Origin: Bacteroidota bacterium
GTDB lineage: Bacteria; Bacteroidota; Bacteroidia; Bacteroidales; Porphyromonadaceae
Length of the DNA stretch: 62,873 nucleotides
NCBI GenBank assembly: GCA_023388555.1
Contig: JAEWGA010000036.1
Coordinates: 1-62,873 of the forward strand
Direction: 5' to 3'
Shown: piece by piece, positions 8,555 through 18,074 of the stretch
Position numbering within the stretch: position 1 is the first letter of the stretch
How the letters are laid out: every line of letters starts with the position of its first letter
Made by a program: the position numbers and the translations under genes
Notes under the pieces: generated by a model
Told to the model about the DNA's origin: nothing
The model's input: the letters and a program-made list of their open reading frames with translations, nothing else
Database searches by the model: none

Positions 8555-9913
8555 ATGAAGACAATAAATAGGCTACATCGGGCTGTACAACTCTTTATAT
8601 TGACGTGTTTGGTCTCATCCTGCCTCAAAGAGACTGCTGTTCCTATCGAATCGGCATTCACCATAGAGGCATCAGAAGATAAGACCTCACCTGTGACTAT
8701 CCAATTGAAAAATGAAAGTTACGGGGCAGACGAATATGAATGGACTTTCGAGGGCGGCGTTCCTGGCAGCTCCAATCAGAGAGCCCCAGGTAATGTAGTG
8801 TTCTCGCAAGCCGGTGAGCACAAGATAACCTTGCGCGTTTGGAATGCTGTAGAGGAAAAAATGAGTCAACAGATCCTCAGAGTTGATTCCGCCATGACGA
8901 TAGACTTTGATTTCACCGTGGCAATCAATGATATTGCTCCGGGAACTGTCTCCATCATCAACAAAAGCAAAGGCGGAAGTCAATATGAGTGGACTTTTGA
9001 AGGTGGTATCCCCTCTACGTCCAACCAACAGCATCCCAGCGCGATAACCTTTGCGGAAGGTGGTGAGCATAAGATTCACCTAAGAGTATTCAATGGCAGT
9101 AAATCCGAAGAACGTACTAAGACGCTAACCCTACAACCTTCTATGCAAGCCGATTTTTCGTATGCGGCTCTGCCTGTTGATCAGGATTGGGAAGCCCCAC
9201 TCACGTTGATAACAACCAATCTCACCACAGGAGGATTGTCTTATCATTGGGTATGTGCAGGCGCCAACGTACAATCTCCGGAGAGTAAAACAACAACCAT
9301 TCGATTTGAACATCCAGGTACTTACACCGTGCAGATGATAGCCGGCAATGGCAAAGAAGAGAAAATTGTAGAAAAAAGCATTGCAATCAAATCCAATAGT
9401 GGCATTATCAAGCAGAACAATATAAAATTAGGTATCAATGAGGCAAAGAACAGCATTGGGTGTTTTTACTCAGCGAAAGAGAGAGGAGTTCTCACTTCCA
9501 ATCAAATTGCTCAAAGCGATGATTTAGGACATTGGGTTGATTTTGGGTTCTTTGCCCTTAACTCATCATTTAACTATTGCTACTTCTTTGCGCCCAATCA
9601 GGCAAAAGCCAATTCTTTCCCAAAGATAGACAATGCTCAGGATGCTACTTTTATCAATAATCCAGCTTCAATGGGAATCAATATCACAAATGGCATTTTT
9701 GACAACATCAAAAGGTCTTCTGACCTGAATCAATTCTCCAAATGGTCGGAAGAACGTCTGACAAGCTTCAATAAAACCAGCACTCCACATTTCGTGCTGG
9801 TGCGTACTGCAGACGGGAGAAGGGGTATCATCAGAATAAAGGAGTTCGTCAAAGCCGGCTCACAATCCTATATTATAGCGGATGTCAAACTTGAAAAAAG
9901 AGCAGGGGAATAA
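8555..9913 (+). CDS. PKD-repeat surface lipoprotein
   Basis: This 452-residue lipoprotein has a signal peptide with lipobox LVSSC (Cys near residue 24). Three PKD-like domains follow (residues ~33-105, ~110-190, ~195-275), seen from the repeated EWTFEGG core with SNQ and GEHKI strands. A C-terminal domain of ~170 residues is of unknown type. It begins ten bases after immunity gene 3 and is followed within 25 bases by the barrel gene and then the SusD-like gene, so the three probably form one operon. Two broken copies of its 5' end lie upstream in the toxin array. I infer that it belongs to the surface apparatus that displays or exports the TANFOR toxins; no activity can be read from sequence. 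Confidence 0.75.
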   Translation: MKTINRLHRAVQLFILTCLVSSCLKETAVPIESAFTIEASEDKTSPVTIQLKNESYGADEYEWTFEGGVPGSSNQRAPGNVVFSQAGEHKITLRVWNAVEEKMSQQILRVDSAMTIDFDFTVAINDIAPGTVSIINKSKGGSQYEWTFEGGIPSTSNQQHPSAITFAEGGEHKIHLRVFNGSKSEERTKTLTLQPSMQADFSYAALPVDQDWEAPLTLITTNLTTGGLSYHWVCAGANVQSPESKTTTIRFEHPGTYTVQMIAGNGKEEKIVEKSIAIKSNSGIIKQNNIKLGINEAKNSIGCFYSAKERGVLTSNQIAQSDDLGHWVDFGFFALNSSFNYCYFFAPNQAKANSFPKIDNAQDATFINNPASMGINITNGIFDNIKRSSDLNQFSKWSEERLTSFNKTSTPHFVLVRTADGRRGIIRIKEFVKAGSQSYIIADVKLEKRAGE

Positions 9914-9934
9914 CAACATATACATGTAAGACAT

Positions 9935-11608
9935 ATGAACAGATCCCATATCATCCGTATAACTTTGGGCATTTTCATGTTTATGGCATGGAGCAACACC
10001 GTATCAGCCCAAAATATGGAGGAAATATTAGAGTTTCGCAAGAAGAAGCCGTTAAAAATCAGCGGTAGCATTTCAGCAAACGCGATACAATTCAATAGTA
10101 CGCCCGGGCAGTCACGACAGTCCTTTACCTATCAGCTGACAGGCTCTGTAAACATGTCTCTCTATGAGTTGTTAAATATCCCCATATCGTTCAACTTGAA
10201 TAACTATGGGGCAAAGTTCTCCTATCCCTCGCTCCCCAACCGTCTGAGCCTTCATCCTTCCTACAAATGGATTCGGGCACATATAGGGGATGTGTCGATG
10301 AGCTTTAGCCCTTATACGCTTAACGGACACCAGTTTACCGGTGCAGGTATTGAACTGACTCCGGGAGGTTGGCAAATCGCTGCAATGGGCGGCAGATTAT
10401 TAAAACGTGTGGATATAGACTCTTTGAATCTCTCTATCCGCCCTAACTATGAGCGGTGGGGGTACGGTACAAAAGTCAGATATGAGACAGAAAAGTATGC
10501 TTTGGGAGGAACAGTCTTTACGGCAAAGGATAAAATGAATAGTATTTCTTTTGATGCAGATGCTTTGGGAATATATCCTAAAGGGAACATCGCCATTGGA
10601 CTGGAAGCAAGTCTTAGCATAATCAAGGACCTTAAACTGTCTTTGGAATATGGATTGAGCATCATGCAACGCGATTTGAGGATAAATGAGAAAAATCTTT
10701 ATCATGCATTGAAGGCGGATTTGGCATATCTTTTCTTGGGGAATACCATCGGTATAGGCTACGAACGAATCAGCCCAGATTATGAAACGCTCGGTGCCTA
10801 CTACTTCAATAATGACTACGAAAACATTACAGTCAATTACAGCCGCAATTTCTTTGACAACAAAATGAGCATCGCACTTAGCGGAGGCGTGCAGCGAGAT
10901 GATCTTTCGGGACAAAAGCAGGAGAAAAACAAACGGTTCGTAGGTTCTGCCAATATCAATTTTACTCCCAGTGAGAATTTTTCAACCTCTGTTTCTTTGT
11001 CGAGCTATCAGGCGCACCGAAACATCAAGTCTTCATTTGATTATATAAATGAGCGGACACCGTATGAAAATCTTGACACTCTAAGGTTTACCCAATTGAA
11101 TAACAATATGGATATAAATATGAACTGGCGATTACTGAATAATGAGAAACAGACACACAACCTTTCTGCCAATGCAAGCTATCAGGAAGCAGCCGACAAA
11201 CAGGGGAAATATATCATGCCCGGTAATTTAACACGCTTTTTGAATCTCGGAGCCAATTATGGTATTGATTTCACTCCATTGGACTTCTCAATGACGGCAG
11301 GTGTAAATGTCAGCAACAATTATGCATCACGCAAGAATGTTCTGACATTAGGTCCTACACTCACATGTATAAAACGCCTGCTAAAAAAATCCTTAACCAC
11401 AGGATTGACTCTTTCAATGAATCAGACGAATGAAGAGAATAAGAAATTGGCAACAATCTATAATATTCGATGGCATGCCAGTTATCGTTTCCTTAAACAA
11501 CATGGATTAAATGCCAGCATAGCTTATCAACACCGCTCCTTGTCAGAAGCATCTCTTAGTAACTCTTCATCCCTAACCAGTCAGGTAAGTTATAGTTATT
11601 CATTCTAA
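9935..11608 (+). CDS. Outer-membrane beta-barrel protein of the toxin locus
   Basis: This 557-residue protein has a signal peptide ending at SAQ. A short helical linker (MEEILEFRKKK) follows, then a long series of amphipathic beta strands with alternating aromatic residues (ISGSISANAIQF, YQLTGSVNMSLYELL, ITVNYSRNFF, VSYSYSF). It ends in a C-terminal Phe, as barrels inserted by BamA usually do. I see no plug domain, so it is not a SusC/TonB-dependent receptor. It lies between the PKD lipoprotein and the SusD-like lipoprotein, 12 bases before the latter. It may form the outer-membrane part of a secretion or display complex for the adjacent toxins (inference). Confidence 0.75.
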   Translation: MNRSHIIRITLGIFMFMAWSNTVSAQNMEEILEFRKKKPLKISGSISANAIQFNSTPGQSRQSFTYQLTGSVNMSLYELLNIPISFNLNNYGAKFSYPSLPNRLSLHPSYKWIRAHIGDVSMSFSPYTLNGHQFTGAGIELTPGGWQIAAMGGRLLKRVDIDSLNLSIRPNYERWGYGTKVRYETEKYALGGTVFTAKDKMNSISFDADALGIYPKGNIAIGLEASLSIIKDLKLSLEYGLSIMQRDLRINEKNLYHALKADLAYLFLGNTIGIGYERISPDYETLGAYYFNNDYENITVNYSRNFFDNKMSIALSGGVQRDDLSGQKQEKNKRFVGSANINFTPSENFSTSVSLSSYQAHRNIKSSFDYINERTPYENLDTLRFTQLNNNMDINMNWRLLNNEKQTHNLSANASYQEAADKQGKYIMPGNLTRFLNLGANYGIDFTPLDFSMTAGVNVSNNYASRKNVLTLGPTLTCIKRLLKKSLTTGLTLSMNQTNEENKKLATIYNIRWHASYRFLKQHGLNASIAYQHRSLSEASLSNSSSLTSQVSYSYSF

Positions 11609-11620
11609 AACAACCAGAAC

Positions 11621-13099
11621 ATGCAATATTGTACAAAAACAAAAATAGTCATTTTCATCATAGGCGTAGTTTGCTTATTCTCTTGTCAAAATAAGCCTAC
11701 CGACCTTGTTGAAAATCCAGTAAAAGCATATAGTGACACGATTGCAGCCAACACTGCCGTAGATGCTCTTTATGCAAAGGGGCTTCCACAGCTTTATCTT
11801 TCGGCAGACCAAGAATATGGTATTCCATTGGCATGGGGAAGCTATTTGTCCGGACTGTTTGAAAGTGAAGCAACACAAGGGTATTTCCCAGCATTGGCAA
11901 AACAAAATTTGGAAGACCCTTCTGTCCAGGATTTGGCCAAACAAATATATACGACCTGTTTTGATGGGATTGAAGCCACGGATTCTGTCATCTTACAGAT
12001 TCCCAACACGTCGGGATTCACCTTGGCAGAGCAGGCAAAACTTGTTGGTGAAGCTAAATTCTTCCGTGCATTCAATCGGTTTTATCTTATCCGTACATTC
12101 GGTTCTTTTCCAGATGAAAGGCATGCCGCCTCGTGGCTGAGTATAGAAAAGGCATATTTGAAAGTGGAAAAAGACTTGCTTGATGCCATTGCCACCTTAC
12201 CAGAAAAGAATTTCCAAGAAAACAATTCACATGTAACGGCATTTACCGCCCGTGCCCTATTGGGTGATGTGTACCTGCATATGAGTGGGAAACCATTACA
12301 GAAGAATAAATATGAACAGGCCGCTGCTATTCTTCGCCCCATCATACGGTCGGAGAAGCACCATCTCGCAACTAATGGTGCTAACGAAACAGTGTCTGCT
12401 ATCAATACGCTTCGAACTACTCCAACCAATGACGAGTACCTTTATGTTGTTTATGGGGAAACATCGTTGACACGGGCATCATTTGCCTTTCCAAAAATGG
12501 CCAGAAACTGGGGTAATGTCAAGGAACATGTAGCTTTCAATGCCTTCAAGCCCATTCAGGCGTTTATGAGTTGCTATGCCGATGGAGATATAAGAGGAAA
12601 GGACCGACAGTATTTCCACACTTTCTTCAAAGTTAAAGATGAGGAAAAGACAATCTTTGAAATCTTTGATCCAGCGCCCTATTTTTGGCTCGCTTCCGGG
12701 ACAGATATAGCTGCTTCTAAAAAACAGTACTGGGGGATTTATCGTTATGCGGAAGTCCTGCTTATGGCCGCAGAAGCCATAGCTCATAGTGAAGGAGTTA
12801 CTCTGGAGGCTGTAAATTGCCTTTCCCAAGTTCGGGCTCGCTCTATCTCTGATTCTCAGATTGACTTAAGCAAACAACTTTCAGGATTAGCCGTAAATAA
12901 GTTTATCGAGGAAGTTTGGTTGGAGCGATTAAGAGAATTACCCTATGAGATGAAACAACTTTCAGATATTTTGCGCACAGGCTTTTATCCTATAGATAAG
13001 GATAGTATGCTACAGTTTGTTCCACTTCAAGAATCCGCCACTTCACAAGAGCAGTCACCGAATAGACGATTTTTCTATTTGCCTAAGCCTACACTCTAA
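11621..13099 (+). CDS. SusD/RagB-like lipoprotein
   Basis: This 492-residue lipoprotein has lipobox LFSC (Cys near residue 25). The helical TPR-type body shows the SusD hallmarks: AKFFRAFNRFYLIRTFGSFP near residue 155, a GDVYLHMSG helix, and near the end AEVLLMAAEAI with SQVRARS. SusD proteins normally cap a SusC TonB-dependent channel and bind glycans or peptides. No SusC is present here; the partner upstream is a barrel without plug. This suggests the SusD fold is used for another cargo in the toxin locus. Last gene of the operon; hairpins follow about 170 bases later. Confidence 0.8.
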   Translation: MQYCTKTKIVIFIIGVVCLFSCQNKPTDLVENPVKAYSDTIAANTAVDALYAKGLPQLYLSADQEYGIPLAWGSYLSGLFESEATQGYFPALAKQNLEDPSVQDLAKQIYTTCFDGIEATDSVILQIPNTSGFTLAEQAKLVGEAKFFRAFNRFYLIRTFGSFPDERHAASWLSIEKAYLKVEKDLLDAIATLPEKNFQENNSHVTAFTARALLGDVYLHMSGKPLQKNKYEQAAAILRPIIRSEKHHLATNGANETVSAINTLRTTPTNDEYLYVVYGETSLTRASFAFPKMARNWGNVKEHVAFNAFKPIQAFMSCYADGDIRGKDRQYFHTFFKVKDEEKTIFEIFDPAPYFWLASGTDIAASKKQYWGIYRYAEVLLMAAEAIAHSEGVTLEAVNCLSQVRARSISDSQIDLSKQLSGLAVNKFIEEVWLERLRELPYEMKQLSDILRTGFYPIDKDSMLQFVPLQESATSQEQSPNRRFFYLPKPTL

Positions 13100-13272
13100 T
13101 GGGGTGAGCAAATTCTACCAGCATTTCCTCCAATTCTATAACCCAACCGCCAACGATAGTATTCCTTGATTGCGGTTACGATATTTGGCTCCGAAAATCT
13201 CAAAGAGACGATCGGAGCCATCTTTGTTTGTAAAATCCAGATTACATGGTTAGCCACCAGATAAACGACAGA

Positions 13273-13302
13273 TTAGGGCGTGTCAAAATAGGCACGCCCT
13301 AA
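13273..13302. terminator. Perfect hairpin, possible terminator or element end
   Basis: TTAGGGCGTG pairs with CACGCCCTAA in a perfect 10-bp stem, extendable by two pairs, with a loop centred on AAAATA. No T-run follows on plus. It may be a bidirectional stop signal together with the next hairpin, or the relic end of a mobile element. Confidence 0.45.
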
Positions 13303-13303
13303 T

Positions 13304-13336
13304 AAAAGCCTCAGCTTGGAAAAGTTAAGGCTTTTT
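13304..13336 (+). terminator. Rho-independent terminator after toxin-apparatus operon
   Basis: AAAAGCCT pairs with AGGCTTTT across a 16-base loop and is followed by further T residues. It is placed to stop transcription from the PKD-barrel-SusD operon. Confidence 0.5.
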
Positions 13337-13621
13337 CTTCCCTCTGCCATACGTGTTATTTGGGGCATAATAAAGGTTGTGACAGAACTTCCCCCGTAGG
13401 CAAGTATCAAGAAAAAACGATAGCAGCCCCCAACTCCTTGAATTATCCTGGTTAAGTTTTTTGGGGTACGTTCTGAGAAAGAGAGAGCAAGGGCAGATTT
13501 TATTTTGAACCGTTCTATCGCCCCAATTAAGCCCGAAACAAAAGCCAAGTAGTGTACGAAACAAGATAAATGGGTATATTTAGAGGTCTTAATACAGTAA
13601 CTAAACCTGGACCTTAAGCGT

Positions 13622-15178
13622 ATGAGTAATTGTAACCATCTACTATCGGAAGAGGATCTGATACAATTGTCGGAGTTGGGCATCTCTAAGTCGACCGTTG
13701 AGTCTCAGTTACGTTCTTTCAAAGAGGGTTTTCCCTTTTTAGAGGTGTTAAGTGCTGCAACCATAGGAAATGGGATTAAATCCTTTTCGGCAGAAGAGCT
13801 GAAAACATTTATCCAATTGTGGGAGGCCGAACTACAGCATGCAAACAGAACTATTGTGAAATTTGTACCAGCCTCAGGCGCAGCCTCTCGGATGTTTAAA
13901 TCCTTGTATGAATACCTTTCCCAAATAGAGGAAGAAGAGGTCCCCACACCGCCTACTGGAGAAGCACAAACGTTTTTTGAGCATTTAAACGACTTTGCAT
14001 TTGACAACGCCCTAAATGCCATGTGCCTCCAAAACAATTGGAAAACTATGGCAAAGCTTCATCAGCAAGGGGAATACAAACAGATACTTGAAAACTTCTT
14101 GTTGGAAGAGGGGTTAAACTATGGGAATTTGCCTAAGGGATTGCTACTGTTTCACAATTACAAACAGGGAGCCCGCACAGCTGCCGAAGAGCATTTGGCA
14201 GAAGGGGCCATGTATACTAAAAATGTCAGTGGTGATGTTTTCATACATTTTACGGTATCTCCAGAGCACCTATCGGCCTTTAAGGCGCTGCTTTCCAGAA
14301 AGGTTGCTGTTTTAGAAGATGTTTTTTCTGTTCGTTTTCACCTTTCTTACAGCACCCAAAAGAAGGAAACCGATACCATTGCCGTGGATGAAAACAATAA
14401 TCCCTTGCGCGACTCCAACGGGCGTCTGCTTTTTAGGCCCGGAGGCCATGGTGCACTTATAGAAAACCTAAACGATATCGATGCCGATATTATTTTTATT
14501 AAGAATATCGACAACGTAGTACCCGACCATTATAAGTGCGACACCATTATTTACAAAAAAGCACTTGGAGGGTATTTGGTAAGCATCCGGGACCGCGTTT
14601 ACGACTATATGCGCATGCTTTCCGATGTCAAACGTATACAACCAACAACCCTATTTGAAATACAACAATTCATAACAGAAACCTTTGGAATTCAACTGAC
14701 GCCATTAGAAGGGCTTGAACTAACCGAGGTTGCAGAACGCTTAAAAGTTATCCTTAATAGGCCTATGCGTGTGTGTGGTATGGTCCGAAACGAGGGCGAA
14801 CCTGGTGGAGGTCCTTATATTGTTCGTGACGAGAAAGGGTTTACCAGCCTCCAAATATTGGAAAGCACCCAAATTAATAAGGAGAACCCTGCCGAGTTAG
14901 AAATAATGAAGAGTGCCGAGTTCTTTAATCCAGTGGATTTGGTATGCTGTGTGAAAGATTTTGAAGGGCATAAATTCAATTTACGACCTTTCATAGATGA
15001 GCACACTGGGTTTATTAGCCATAAAAGTAAAGACGGAATAGCTTTAAAAGCATTGGAGCTTCCTGGGCTATGGAATGGAGCTATGGCAAAGTGGAATACC
15101 GCATTTGTTGAAGTCCCTATTTCTACCTTTAATCCAGTAAAAACAGTGTCCGACCTCCTCCGCCCAATGCATCAGTAA
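13622..15178 (+). CDS. DUF4301 family protein
   Basis: This 518-residue soluble protein matches the Bacteroidota family DUF4301 as I recognise it, with the N-terminal block FVPASGAASRMFKSL (near residue 80) and conserved blocks FRPGGHGALIENLND and CGMVRNEGEPGGGP further on. The family's activity is not known to me. The glycine-rich N-terminal loop and the GxGAxxRM-like pattern recall nucleotidyltransferases, but this is only a resemblance. It lies 24 bases before the aminopeptidase P gene and probably shares a transcript with it and the carbonic-anhydrase-like gene. Confidence 0.85.
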   Translation: MSNCNHLLSEEDLIQLSELGISKSTVESQLRSFKEGFPFLEVLSAATIGNGIKSFSAEELKTFIQLWEAELQHANRTIVKFVPASGAASRMFKSLYEYLSQIEEEEVPTPPTGEAQTFFEHLNDFAFDNALNAMCLQNNWKTMAKLHQQGEYKQILENFLLEEGLNYGNLPKGLLLFHNYKQGARTAAEEHLAEGAMYTKNVSGDVFIHFTVSPEHLSAFKALLSRKVAVLEDVFSVRFHLSYSTQKKETDTIAVDENNNPLRDSNGRLLFRPGGHGALIENLNDIDADIIFIKNIDNVVPDHYKCDTIIYKKALGGYLVSIRDRVYDYMRMLSDVKRIQPTTLFEIQQFITETFGIQLTPLEGLELTEVAERLKVILNRPMRVCGMVRNEGEPGGGPYIVRDEKGFTSLQILESTQINKENPAELEIMKSAEFFNPVDLVCCVKDFEGHKFNLRPFIDEHTGFISHKSKDGIALKALELPGLWNGAMAKWNTAFVEVPISTFNPVKTVSDLLRPMHQ

Positions 15179-15202
15179 CCCCCAAAACTCTAATCTTATA
15201 AT

Positions 15203-16999
15203 ATGAATACTCAAGTAACAACCCGACTAAACAGCTTGCGCAAAGAAATGAAAGCAGCAGGCATAGATGCATATGTAATACCCAGCTCCGACCCCCATTT
15301 AAGTGAATATCCCCCCGAATGCTGGAAGGACAGAGCTTGGATTTCGGGATTCGATGGTTCTGCTGGAACTGTTGTCGTAACCTTGGAAGAAGCTGGTTTA
15401 TGGACGGACTCCCGATACTTTTTACAAGCCGAAAAACAGCTTGAAGGCACAACAATAACACTTTATAAAGAAGGCGTACCAGGAACGCCTACCATCTCGG
15501 AGTTCCTTCGCCAGCATGCCAACACAATACGCACCGTTGGATTTAAGGGGAAAGCTATATCCTATAAAGAGACCCATACCCTACAATGCAATATTGCCGT
15601 ATTGGGAATTAAAACAGAGGCTTCGTTGGACTTGGTTGGAAACTGTCGTGAGGAGGCCCCTACCCTGCCTGCCGAGCCCCTCTTTATTCACCCCCTAAAA
15701 TATGCTGGTAAGTCCACCTCCGACAAAGTGGCCGAGGTGCGCCTTTCAATGGAAAAGATAGGAGCCAATACAATAATACTTAACACCTTGGACGAAGTTG
15801 CATGGCTTTTTAACCTACGCGGGGCGGACGTCCTGTTCAATCCTGTTGGACTTGCTTATGGGCTTATTACACCTTCGCGCGTAATACTCTATGCCGATAG
15901 GGAAAAACTTTCCGATGAAGTAATAACCCACCTTACAGAGAACGGTGTGGAAACTGCTCCCTACGAGAATATTTACCATGATGTTTCCGAACTCCCCAGC
16001 GAATTGGTATTTTGCGTAGATGAAAACCGTATTAACTACGACCTATACCAAGCTATCCCATTAAAAGCCACCAAGATTTCCCACCTATCCCCCATCACTT
16101 TACTTAAAGCATGTAAAAACGAAGCTGAGTACCAAGGATATTTGGCAGCCATGAAACGAGATGGCATAGCGCTAACCCGTTTCTTTATGTGGTTGGAGAG
16201 CGAACTTGCTAACGGTAACAGCTATTCCGAGTACGAAATAGGAGTACACTTAGCAAACTTCCGGGCTAAAAGCGACTACTATGTTAGCGATAGCTTTGCT
16301 ACCATTGCTGGCTACAACGGCAATGGAGCTATTGTGCATTACAGTGCTAACGAAAAAAACTCGGCACAAGTTATTGCCAAAGGGATATTGCTACTGGACT
16401 CGGGGGCACAGTATAAAGATGGCACAACAGATATTACACGCACCATATCCTTGGACGGAAACCCAACTACAGAACAAAAACAAAACTATACCCGTGTTCT
16501 TAAAGGACATATTGCCTTAGCAACCGCAATATATCCACAAGGAACCCGAGGCTCACAACTGGATATCTTAGCACGTAAGGCTCTTTGGGATAACTGCCAA
16601 AATTATGGGCACGGAACAGGGCACGGCGTGGGCCACTTCCTCAACGTACACGAAGGCCCCCAAAACATCCGGATGGATGAAAACCCTACTACACTAATGC
16701 CAGGTATGGTTACATCTAATGAACCTGGCATATACATAGCCAACGAGTATGGCATACGCATAGAAAACCTGATACGTACTATCCCTTATAAAACTACCGA
16801 CTTTGGAAACTTCTATGCTTTTGAAACCCTAACCTTATGCTATTTGGATAATACATTGGTGGATGTAAACCTCCTGACCAATGACGAATTAAGCTGGTAC
16901 AACGCCTACCAGGCCAGAGTATATAATGAGCTGTCGCCACTACTGGAGCAAGCAGAAGCAGAGTGGCTGAAAAACAAAACTCAACCACTACACAAATAA
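15203..16999 (+). CDS. pepP: Xaa-Pro aminopeptidase (aminopeptidase P, M24B)
   Basis: This 598-residue protein has two creatinase-like N-terminal domains (residues ~1-300) and a C-terminal pita-bread M24 domain. The five metal ligands are visible: Asp in LLLDSGAQY, Asp in GTTDITRT, His in GHGVGHFLNVHEGP, Glu in TSNEPGIY and Glu in GIRIENL. It should remove the first residue of peptides that carry proline in second position, in the cytosol. Length is like the three-domain aminopeptidase P of eukaryotes and Bacteroidota rather than the ~440-residue E. coli form. It ends six bases before the ATG of the next gene. Confidence 0.93.
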   Translation: MNTQVTTRLNSLRKEMKAAGIDAYVIPSSDPHLSEYPPECWKDRAWISGFDGSAGTVVVTLEEAGLWTDSRYFLQAEKQLEGTTITLYKEGVPGTPTISEFLRQHANTIRTVGFKGKAISYKETHTLQCNIAVLGIKTEASLDLVGNCREEAPTLPAEPLFIHPLKYAGKSTSDKVAEVRLSMEKIGANTIILNTLDEVAWLFNLRGADVLFNPVGLAYGLITPSRVILYADREKLSDEVITHLTENGVETAPYENIYHDVSELPSELVFCVDENRINYDLYQAIPLKATKISHLSPITLLKACKNEAEYQGYLAAMKRDGIALTRFFMWLESELANGNSYSEYEIGVHLANFRAKSDYYVSDSFATIAGYNGNGAIVHYSANEKNSAQVIAKGILLLDSGAQYKDGTTDITRTISLDGNPTTEQKQNYTRVLKGHIALATAIYPQGTRGSQLDILARKALWDNCQNYGHGTGHGVGHFLNVHEGPQNIRMDENPTTLMPGMVTSNEPGIYIANEYGIRIENLIRTIPYKTTDFGNFYAFETLTLCYLDNTLVDVNLLTNDELSWYNAYQARVYNELSPLLEQAEAEWLKNKTQPLHK

Positions 17000-17005
17000 T
17001 TGACG

Positions 17006-17542
17006 ATGGCAATAATTCAAACCGTACGGGGTTTTACCCCACAATTGGGAAAGGACTGTTTTTTAGCAGCAAATGCTGTAGTTGTAGGCGATGTACAAAT
17101 GGGCGACCACTGTAGCGTATGGTTTAGCGCCGTGGTTAGAGGCGATGTTAACAGTATTCGTATAGGAAATAACGTTAATATCCAAGATGGAGCTGTAATA
17201 CATACCCTATACCAGAAATCGGTTGCTATCCTTGGCAACAACGTTTCTGTTGGGCATAATGCCATCATACATGGAGCTACAATAGAAGACGAGTGCCTAA
17301 TAGGCATGGGGGCTATTGTTATGGATAATGCTGTTGTTGGCAAAGGCTCCATTGTGGCAGCTGGCGCTGTTGTTTTAGCAGGAACTATTATTCCGCCTAA
17401 CACGTTAGTTGCAGGGGTCCCCGCAAAAGCTGTAAAGGAGGTTGCCGAGGAACAAGCCCAAAGCATTAATCGGAGGATAGCCAGTAACTACCAAATGTAC
17501 GCTTCCTGGTTTCCCAACCAAGAGGAGAGAGAAAGCTGGTAA
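17006..17542 (+). CDS. Gamma-class carbonic anhydrase family protein
   Basis: This is a left-handed beta-helix protein of 178 residues built of hexapeptide repeats (VVVGDV, SIRIGN, VSVGHN, CLIGMG). The three zinc-binding His of gamma carbonic anhydrases are in place: one in VIHTLY and two in SVGHNAIIHG. The family (YrdA/PaaY/CaiE-like) includes active carbonic anhydrases and proteins of unknown substrate, so hydration of CO2 is likely but not certain. I chose the ATG at 17006; a TTG two codons earlier overlaps nothing useful. Hairpin at 17671 downstream. Confidence 0.88.
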   Translation: MAIIQTVRGFTPQLGKDCFLAANAVVVGDVQMGDHCSVWFSAVVRGDVNSIRIGNNVNIQDGAVIHTLYQKSVAILGNNVSVGHNAIIHGATIEDECLIGMGAIVMDNAVVGKGSIVAAGAVVLAGTIIPPNTLVAGVPAKAVKEVAEEQAQSINRRIASNYQMYASWFPNQEERESW

Positions 17543-17670
17543 GCGGGTTACATCCCTTTTCCGTATTTGGCAGGAGGCATTCAAAGGGCAAGAAAAGAAG
17601 CCCCCAATATTATATACCTCTCCACCACTTCCTCGTTAAAAGAATTCCCCTCTTTTCCACAAAAAAGAAG

Positions 17671-17704
17671 CACCCCAAAAGTCAAAAACAAAACTTTTGG
17701 GGTG
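17671..17704 (+). terminator. Hairpin terminator, plus-strand operon
   Basis: CACCCCAAAAGT pairs perfectly with ACTTTTGGGGTG over a 10-base loop. The T-run after it is weak (CAGTTTG), so stopping may rely on the A/T half of the stem. It lies about 130 bases after the carbonic-anhydrase-like gene. Confidence 0.6.
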
Positions 17705-18010
17705 CAGTTTGTAATACCAAGCTCTTGCTTTCTTAACCAACGTATATCCAAGGCTCATTTAAATGGGGCTAAACCCTCTCCATGCCCCTAAAATCTGCCC
17801 CAATTTCATTGCCTAACGTATGACTAATCTCCCGTTCAAAAAACAAAAAAGGGAGCCATGAGAATTTCCCATCCAATCAAAACACAACCACTCGCTCCCA
17901 TATACACGACCATCCCCATACTCCAAATGATATGTAAAAAGCTATCACCTTCCCAGGCATGTTATGTTTATACCTATTTGGTCTATGCAAATAGTAAAAA
18001 AGTGGCATAA

Positions 18011-18048
18011 AAAAAGGGCTGAGATGCTATAATATCTCAGCCCTTTTT
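18011..18048 (-). terminator. Terminator of the uppS-bamA-ompH operon
   Basis: AAAAAGGGCTGAGAT pairs with ATCTCAGCCCTTTTT, a 15-bp stem with an 8-base loop. On minus it follows the stop of the last ompH gene by 27 bases and ends in T residues. The mirrored A and T tracts could let it work in both directions. Confidence 0.85.
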
Positions 18049-18074
18049 ATGTGAGTAAAATAGTTTGCCTCGTA

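Larger units (their letters stand above)
13100..13621. other. Intergenic stretch, no gene seen
   Basis: There are 522 bases between the SusD-like gene and the DUF4301 gene. Two hairpins (13273-13338) are the only features I can support. A frame on the minus strand crosses both hairpins and the start of the next gene and has no family resemblance, so I do not count it. Confidence 0.5.
17543..18074. other. Convergent intergenic region
   Basis: There are 532 bases between convergent genes. It contains two strong hairpins (17671-17704 and 18011-18048), one for each direction, and a weaker GGGAGC/GCTCCC pairing around 17850-17899. No protein-like frame or known RNA is visible. Confidence 0.5.

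Noticed and set aside
13273..13683. Minus-strand frame of 136 codons
   Set aside because: It spans two hairpins and the start of the DUF4301 gene and matches no transposase I know, although a mobile-element relic cannot be excluded.
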